A stretch of DNA of 64,000 bases from Coptis chinensis (taxonomy: Eukaryota > Streptophyta > Magnoliopsida > Ranunculales > Ranunculaceae), in the NCBI GenBank assembly GCA_015680905.1, contig CM027377.1, forward strand, positions 10,440,501 to 10,504,500. The letters run 5' to 3'. The notes under the pieces are model-generated. The model was not told where the DNA came from, ran no database searches, and worked only from the letters and a program-made list of their open reading frames with translations. The number at the start of each line of letters is the position of its first letter. The first letter of the stretch is position 1. The position numbers and the translations under genes are program-made. Shown one piece after another: positions 56,783 through 64,000 of this stretch.

Positions 56783-59700
56783 ATGAGGATAGAAATGCCA
56801 AAGGGATTTGATATCGGGTGGGACCACGCTATCCGTATCCCTGGAAATAAAAACGGGACACAGTGCAAATACTGTGATAAGATTTTAGCTGGAGGTGGCA
56901 TTACAAGGCTGAAAGTACATCTTGGCGGAGGGAACAAAAATGTTGAGAAATGTTTGAAGTGTGGAAAGGAAATTCGGTGACATATTCCGACAAATAATTG
57001 AGTCCGAATTGAGAAGAGAAATGGAAAAAAGATAACCAAGAACATTATAGAGTCGCCATGCATGCACACCCTCCCTCGAGAAGACTCGGGACGAGGATGA
57101 CAACAAGTTCGAGATGGCACGACAACAATCTAGGGATGAGTACCGGAGGTTCTCGCGAGGCGGGCTCGTGGGATAAGAGGGCTCCAACCGGAGAGAACAC
57201 CAATGTTGCAAGCACAAGCTCTCGAAAGGCAAAGGTCTTATGTCTCTTCTCCCGCTCGAAGAGCACTAGGCATCCCGAACTTATTGATGTCGATTCGCCG
57301 AGAAGGCCCGATGTTAATCAACCATCCGGTCCACCGATGACGCCACCGGTAAGTCAAAAGTCGGGTGTTTAGAACGGTATTGTGGCTAGATTTGTACTTT
57401 GGGGAAACTTGTCTCCAAATGCGGTGCCAACAACCCGTATTATAAGCCGATGTTCGATGAGGCATGTCGCCGGCCTTGAGTGACCCCTCCTTCCTATCAA
57501 CTACTAAAAATTCAGAGTTGAAGAGGCTTAAGCGCAGCGCAGAGTAAATTGTATATTGACCATATGAAAATAAAATGGTCTACATATGGTGTCACCGTTA
57601 TGTGTGATTCCCCGGACCGGTCCAACGCGACATGTAGATCTTGATGAACTTCATGGTGTATTGTGGATGGGCTCATGACTTTTGATTCGGCCCATTTGAT
57701 CTATCGAAAACACAAGAAAGATCACCGCCACTTCATTGAAACACATGAGGCGTGTTGTTGACAAGGTTGGCAAGGAGAATGTTGTTCGATTGTAACGGAC
57801 AACGGGCTAATTTTAAGAAAGTTTGGAGAGATGCTTTGCAAGAGAAAATGGTATACTTACAAATAAGTTTTATTCTCCCATTTTAGATTCTTTTTGCAAA
57901 TAGGTTTTTGTATGAAACTGCCTACTAAACTACTTCATGTACAATAGGGTATAACCTTTTCGACCCCATCTGCCGCATTCTATAGACCTTATCTTGAAAG
58001 AATTTTCTCGAGCCCCATCGACGAAAAGCAATCCTTGATCGGTGAAGGATATCACGCCCTTCATTTATAACCACTCTCGAAGTTGTTTCCTTATGAGGGA
58101 AGTGTGTGGTGGAGACTTAGTCCGAAATGGGTCCAACTAGATTTGCCAAGAATTACATGGCATTGAAAAGTTTGTCAAGAAAAAGAACAAGCTCTCGGCC
58201 AATGTTTACTTCCTCGGGGATATCTTGAAATCAAGAATGATAATCCTACGATCCGGATGATGATGGGTCGAGGATATTATAAACGACCGAAATTTTGGCG
58301 TAATGTGAAGGGGATTGTAGCAGATTAGACCCATTGTGGTTTTATTGCGGAAGGTGGATAGGGATGATAAACCCACCATGCCATTTTTACACGATGGGTA
58401 GAAATAACAATTGAAGCAAGTTCGAGGAAGATTCGCCGCCTGAATGGATTGTTGGAATCATTAAGAGGAGGTGGAACAACCAATCGGGGCACCCATTACA
58501 CAAAGTTGGTAATATATTTGTTAACTCAAGATTTATTTAATTGTACCATAACTGTTGTAAGCTAATATGCTACAAATTTGCTTGTAGCACACTACCTTAA
58601 TCCCTGCCGTAATTTACGGCCCCGATAGTGAAAATGTTGCATACAATGGGAGTTCCTCTCAAAGAATGCGACATACCATTAACCAATTGATCCCAAACCT
58701 ATCGATGAATTGGCTTGCTTAAATGAATGTAAAGCTTATCGGTAGGCTTCGGGGTATTTTCTCGCCCAATTCTTGTATATGGAAGAACCAAAGTCATGCC
58801 GGGTTAGTTTTATTGTTAACCCACTACTTAACTTGTAACCGACCTATTCTAGTTTTAGTCCATACAAAATTATATAATATGGCCTACATTGTTTGTCATC
58901 GACGCACCGATTGGTGGATGAATGTTGAAGATCATTATGTCGACCACTTGAAAACGTTAGCTATACCTGGATCCTCTCATAAACTACCTCATCATCCGAT
59001 GTGAGAGGAATTGAGCACGCTTGGATTCATACACTGGCGGCGAACGTTGTAACTTCGAGAACCGAAGTCACCGGAGGATCAAGTCTTTGTCCACTACAAC
59101 CTTCGACCGAAAAGCAAGCATGTCCAACTAAAGAACCAATTTGAAGAAGAGAAGAAGATCTTGGACCTCACATCATTGTACCCAGTCGATAATGACTCGT
59201 GACCGGCATATTTTTGATTGGATCGATGACAGAGAGAGAACCCCTGAGGCATTATTAGATGAAAGCGGACGTCCTAATTCATACATTGCAGAGCAATCTG
59301 GTGTGCCAATAGATGGAAATTAGGAACCTATTCCGAATCCCAATCCTGAGGATAACTTTGAAGCGTTTCAATCTCCTAATGACACTCAACTTGATGGTGA
59401 AACATATTATGATCCCGATGCATGGAGAATGCCTAGTGATGGGGAGCACGATAATGCTTACAATGTTGTTGATGACGATAACGATAAGCGATGATGATGA
59501 TGATGATCATGCTCAAGTTCGTGCCGATGGGCCTAGTCGAGGAGTGGTGGTGAATCGGGAGATGGTAGTGGTCCGAAATCGAAAGGTGGTGGTGGTGGTG
59601 GTCCTCCTTGTTTTGATGATGATCATGCTCGTGTTCGCGCGGCCGTCCAAGTCGAGGAGGTGGTGGTGGTCGTGGAGATGGTAGTGGTCCGAGTCGAAGT

Positions 59701-60785
59701 AGGTGGTGGTGGTCCCCCGGTTTTGATGATGATCATGCTCAAGTTCGTCTGCTAGTGGTCAAAGTCGAGGAAGTGGTGGTGGTCGTGGAGATGGCAGCCG
59801 GTCCGAAGTCGAGTAGTGGTGGTGGTCCTCTAGGTTTTGATGGTAATGATGGGGTTCACCACAACAACCTAGAGTTTCCATCAGTGGTGGTGTTGGTCAC
59901 AACGGGTGACAAACGACCAAGGTCACATCATCCGGCCGAGGGTGGGTCCTCAATCAAAGCCGTCGAGGGGTGGATCCTCTGACAATCGGGGGTGGGTCCT
60001 CTATGCAACGCCCACCAAGTGGTAAGGGTGGATGCATTGTTGTTGGTCTCAACAAGCAACCGGGTGGTTCCTCACGCGATCTTGATAATAGAGGAGTATA
60101 CTTTTTCGAAGAGGATGAGTTTGACCATGCAACTCAAGACGCACCATGGTGCTTCCGCCCAACGAGGATCTCGTCAAAGAAAAGGTCGACAAAGGAGAGC
60201 GAGATCCTACCACGAGCACGGACTCCGAAAGAATTGTTTTTGGGCAAGGTCGCTTCATGGGGTCGATGTATGTCAGGGACTCGTTGGGCGGGCCAATTTG
60301 AGGATTGTTTTCTTACGATCGGCCTTTATGGATATTCTTCTACCGGGTTCAAATATGGTTGAATATTCTACGACTCTTCATATCGCGAATCCTCCAAAAG
60401 AATATTCACGCTCTCAATATTATGGAATTGGAATGATCCTCAAGCATACTCTATTGCTTCCACCTATGCTACTTCTTCGAACAATATCGTCCCCCTCGGC
60501 CTTATGGAGATTGGAATGCTCCATCTCGCGAGTATTCTAATCAATCTACATTTGTCTTTACCTTCGTACAATATGCACCTCCTCGTCATTCTTATGGAGG
60601 ACGGAATGAAAGGGACCAAAGTATGGAAGATGTTCACCATTCTCGGACCATAGTGTGGACATGCCTCCACCGCATGGGGAACTATATGGGAACCTCCTTG
60701 TCGACCCGCTTATTGAGGAAACCGGGTATCCGATTATTGGTTACCTTCAATTGTGTGGCAAGAACTTGGATCACCAACGATAACT
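56783..60785 (+). pseudogene. hAT-superfamily transposase (BED finger, DUF659, dimerisation region), degenerate
   Basis: A BED-type zinc finger (56783-56980) reads GTQCKYCDKILAGGGITRLK then VHLGGGNKN, with a Cys pair and a His for zinc. A DUF659-like stretch (57590-57850) reads TYGVTVMCDS, ILMNFMVYCG-like text and IVTDNG. Remnants of the RNase-H-like core follow (57950-58320), with SLIGEGYH and LPRITWHxK. The C-terminal dimerisation end (59040-59290) reads VFVHYNLRPKSKHVQLKNQF, EEEKKILDLTSLYPVDNDS, FDWIDDRERTPEALLDESG and RPNSYI. An acidic and then Gly/Pro/Ser/Tyr-rich tail runs to about 60780. Frame changes are many and stops frequent. The catalytic residues could not be confirmed. No inverted repeats were found around it. 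Confidence 0.75.
59480..59900 (+). repeat. GGTGGTGG / GATGATGATCATGCTC tandem-like coding repeat
   Basis: The block GATGATGATCATGCTCAAGT + TCGTG...GGTGGTGGTGG...GGTCC occurs about four times (59490-59840). In one frame it encodes FDDDHAQVR... then GGGGGRGDGSGPS. Copies are about 115 bp long. It forms the low-complexity tail of the hAT-like protein. Confidence 0.75.
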
Positions 60786-62107
60786 TGTAATGGAAAAACT
60801 TTAAGAATTGGTTCGCCAAACCCTCACTGGAACCAAATATTGTAATGATTTTCTTTTTGAATCGGCATTACATGGTGTCAAAGGCATACAAGAAGGTCGC
60901 AAATCATTCGGGCAAGAATTTCTTTGTAATGGTTTGGAGTGTCGACCTCGTTGGTTTGGAATAAAGTTAAAGTGTTTTTTGTATTGGTGGGTCGGTTTTT
61001 TTATCATGTTTAATGGTTTGGAGTGTCATTTCTCATTGGTTTTGAATAAAGTTTGAGTCATAGTACAAAATATCGCCTGCTTTTGTGAGTTCTTTATGTC
61101 TATGGATTAGTTATAATTGTTATGTTTTTTGTGAGCCACTTAGATCTTGAAGAAAAATGTAGAGCTCCATGCAGCTCGAATGCCGTAGTAATTGTTCTAG
61201 TAAGGAGAAAACAATAATCTTCCTATGGGGTTTTATTTGTTTTAATTAAGCCGAAGGGTGTCTAGTAACAAAAAGAAGCTATATTGATAAGCTTTGTCTT
61301 TGATGGACACTTGTACTTAGGATTGGCGTGAGAAGCTAGAATAGGGAGATGACAATCATATAAAACAAATTTCAGATCGATTCTCTGGGGATTTGATCCG
61401 GTTCTTGGAGCCGATATTTATATCCTTCACTTTCATATGTTTTCTTCTTAATGTAGTGTTGGGCTTGCTTATTTCTTAGTTACAATTGCATCTTTTGAAT
61501 TTCTTGGCGACGATCAGACGCTTTCAATAGCATAGCATCTCTCCACTTTTTGATAATCGTGGAACCAACTTTTCCGCCTCGGAGAAGTAAACTGGCCGCA
61601 AGTTCATACTAGCTTATGTTTCTCGAGCTAAGAGGTGAGTGAAGATGCTTACTCGTTGTGTAATTATGACCGCTCACAACCCAGAACCAAAAGGTCTTAT
61701 AATTTGTAGTTATCCCGATTTTAGTCTTGCCATTGTGCAATGCTTGTTGCTCTTGATTGATGCCCCTATTACTTGCTTATCCCTTAAGGATTCTATTAGC
61801 TTATCAACTTTATTTTAACTTCTAAGAGTAGCTATCTTGAAATCTATAGGTTTGTTTCTTAAAATCTATAGCTTGTCTTGAAAGAATTACCTTTCCAACT
61901 CACATATGTTATTCACTTATTTGACTTGCTTTCTTCAATTCTTAATCTAGCTAGTTTATCATTTCATATCGTTTGGAATTGTGGAAATCAAAGATAAGTA
62001 GAAAGTCGTAACAATTTTGAAATTTTATTCCTCTACTTTGAGCCCGAAAGTGAAATTTGAACCAAAGTCGTTCCTTCCTCTAGTTAGCTTGAATTTGTCG
62101 ATATTTG
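60786..62107. other. No recognised gene
   Basis: Contains a near-duplicate of GTTTGGAGTGTC at 60934-60945 and 61015-61026 and the CATAGTACAAAATATCGC tract (61058-61075) shared with 50608. The rest is AT-rich and unrecognised. Confidence 0.4.
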
Positions 62108-62480
62108 ATTCGAGGGTTGGTTACTTGACTTAACTGGCACTAGTCGAGATGGTTAAGTAGCCGGTTCTACGAATCAGTATATTTTTTAGTAGTTGGGTAT
62201 AGTTTTATTGGATTTCCAAGTTATGACAGGATTTAAGTTTATGAAATGTTGAAAATACAGAGGAAATTCTGCCGAAATTTTTGTAGGATTTTTTTGATTC
62301 GAGGATTGGTTACTTGACTTAACTGGCACTAGTCGAGATGGTTAAGTAGCCGGTTCTGCGAATCAGTATTTCTTTTAGTAGTTGGGTGTAGTTTTATTGG
62401 ATTTGAAGGTTATGACATGATTTAAATTTATGAAATGTCGAAAATACAGAGGAAACTCTACCGAAATTTTTGTAGGATTT
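62108..62480 (+). repeat. Two tandem copies of a 183-bp repeat
   Basis: Copies at 62108-62290 and 62292-62480 both read GATTCGAGG-TTGGTTACTT..., TGGCACTAGTCGAGATGG, AGCCGGTTCT, ATGAAATGT-GAAAATACAG and CTGCCGAAATTTTTGTAGGA-like. A third copy lies at 55052-55270. Confidence 0.9.
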
Positions 62481-62707
62481 TTCTGTCTCTGTGTAGTTTA
62501 GGTTTTGCTTAGTTGGTCTATATCACGTCCAGAGTTTTGTAATAATTAAAGATGCCACGGTCTTTGGTATTCAATGATCGTTTTATTGTTATCTTCGTTC
62601 TCTTTATCTCTTATCTCTTATCTCTCCGAAATGCTAGGGCTAGTTGTTCTTGTGTGCCAAGATCCGTCTTTGAAGATTCATACGTGAAGGAATCATCATA
62701 AGAAAAG

Positions 62708-63195
62708 ATGATGAAATTAGTCTCAATAAAAAAGATGATGAAATCGGTCTCAGCAGAAAACGTCTCTGAAATCAATGAGAGTTATATTGATAAAAGCATG
62801 GGAATAATGATGGTCAATGGTCCGAACGAGACGATGGGTAAGGTTCTAGAGTTCTTGCAAGAGGAAAAGGATCATGATCATAGAAAAGGAGAGGATCTTC
62901 TTGATTCATGTTGTTGTTTGTTGGGAAGTACTTGGCGGAATCACCCTTTGCCCGCATGCTAAAGGCTCTCGGATCTTCTCGAAAGTACTTTCTTTCCATC
63001 AAGGGTGAGGATGAACCAAGACCATTCTATTCATTTTTATTTATGCTTCCCCTATTGTCTCAAATAACAACCTCCATTGAAGGATGTAAAATCCCTCGCT
63101 TCAACCAAAGGGCTACAATATGTTGTAGATTGCCCGATCAAGATGATGGATGCAGTTTATGGCGGTTGATGGGGAGGATACTAGTGGGAGCATAG
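62708..63195 (+). other. Unrecognised coding-like region, probably frameshifted
   Basis: The frame from 62708 reads SAENVSEINESYIDKSMGIM, MVNGPNETMGKVLEFLQEEK then DHDHRKGEDLLDSCCCLLG. A second frame continues as GKYLAESPFARMLKALGSSR then KYFLSIKGEDEPRPF. The join around 62920 gives a continuous, acidic-then-basic text, so a decayed exon is plausible. I do not recognise the family and found no splice or promoter signals that decide it. Confidence 0.3.
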
Positions 63196-63625
63196 TTTTG
63201 GCAAGTGATGTAATTGAACACGCCATATTGACAACCCGATGAAGTGGATTGAGTTGTGTTGGTCGTCGCCTCAAGACGTTAGAGTGTTGGATAGACTCCA
63301 TAGGCAGGCATCTATGGACATCGTGGTTACAGCCTTCACGCTCTCATCATGGATTCAATCACAAATGTAAGATCTAATAGATGCTTATATGATTGAATGC
63401 TCGATTACAAGTGCAACAAGTATTGTAATATGTAGAAAAAAAATTCAAGATTCATTGTTAAAGAATGAAAAGTCAATGTAATATGTAGGAATTCTGAGGT
63501 GTATTTTTGAGTATTAGAGAGTAATTTATATTAAAAGTATGACTGTGAGGGAATAATATATTTATATATATTATGCACGTGTCCAACACGAATCAGGAAA
63601 ACTCATGGAAGATCGTTATAACCAG
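63196..63625. other. No recognised gene
   Basis: AT-rich, nothing recognised. Confidence 0.35.
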
Positions 63626-64000
63626 TGGCGGAGCCAGGAATTTGAGTGAGGGTGAGCCACCCAAACAACCAAACATACAAAAAAATAATTAATAATAACT
63701 AATTTCTTTTAACTAATAATTCAAACTTAACCCAACCACAAAATAACTATATTTCGAACATCAAATATCTTATAAAATAATACAATAGGAACATTGGATC
63801 AAGAGTCTCTAAAATGTAATGCCCAGAGAAGAGGACAAAAGCCGGTAGAAAACAGTAGACAACTAGACAACGAGGAATATTGAAGTGAGCGGGTAAATGC
63901 CAACGCTAAGGTATACAACCCTTTGCAGAAACTTGAGGCAGGGACTGGCAAGCAGAGTATTGTTGCGAGAGTAAAAGATCTCAATAGGAGCATTTTAACA
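63626..64000. mobile_element. Possible hAT-type element, left end; runs off the window
   Basis: AGTGGCGGAGCCAGGAATTT (63626-63645) resembles the start of a common class of plant hAT elements (CAGTGGCGGA.CCAGGATTT). The rest of the element would lie beyond 64000, so the other end and target duplication cannot be seen. Confidence 0.35.

Noticed and set aside
59992-60540. 182-codon frame
   Set aside because: It overlaps the low-complexity tail of the hAT transposase in another frame; composition suggests a shadow frame.

Overview
This is a transposon-packed stretch of plant nuclear DNA, almost certainly from a dicot. It is AT-rich. It carries degenerate plant host genes (NPH3, PRP31, RABE/Rab8, purple acid phosphatase, MRS2, TMN/TM9SF and a PICC-type coiled coil), one intact intronless PPR gene, and plant-type Ty3/gypsy, MULE, hAT, Helitron, LINE and SINE sequence. 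No species is assigned. Only the PPR gene at 46189-47757 looks like a normal intact protein gene. The PRP31-like gene at 13687-16474 keeps its promoter and all splice sites but has stops in frame.

Layout. 1-5.2 kb: an NPH3 fragment, a 2.1 kb array of a 55-bp repeat, and a Helitron-like 3' end. 6.3-9.5 kb: a LINE RNase H fragment split by a 2.4 kb solo LTR with a 5-bp target duplication. 10-12.7 kb: a reverse-strand Helitron end and a broken gene fragment. 13.6-16.5 kb: the PRP31-like gene. 17.7-21 kb: a 1.6 kb tandem duplication, each copy holding a small proteasome-chaperone-like fragment. 21.1-27.1 kb: the 3' half of a Rab8/RABE gene, one exon of which is split by an LTR element that itself holds a second, related LTR element.

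27.3-45.0 kb is a set of nested insertions. A hAT-like non-autonomous element has taken in a SINE, a foldback MITE and a large Mutator-like element (28232-44497). The MULE encodes a decayed FAR1-type transposase and holds fragments of an MRS2 magnesium transporter and a TMN/TM9SF protein. It also carries arrays of short TATGAACA...TGTTCATA palindromes and a 437-bp direct repeat. An 8.9 kb Ty3/gypsy-type LTR structure (32311-41241) sits inside the MULE. That structure is unusual: two matching outer LTRs share a target duplication, while a third LTR of different sequence sits in the middle, flanked on one side by a primer-binding site and on the other by a polypurine tract.

45.1-48.2 kb: another hAT MITE (8-bp target duplication) lies 54 bp upstream of the PPR start codon, and a PICC pseudogene begins within about 20 bp of the PPR stop. 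49.4-53.8 kb: two reverse-strand LINE fragments, a purple acid phosphatase fragment and a hAT MITE inside the second LINE. 56.8-60.8 kb: a degenerate BED-type hAT transposase with a repetitive tail. The rest is dispersed repeats and unrecognised AT-rich DNA. The genes do not form a pathway. What links them is repeated insertion, and in the MULE capture of host gene fragments.
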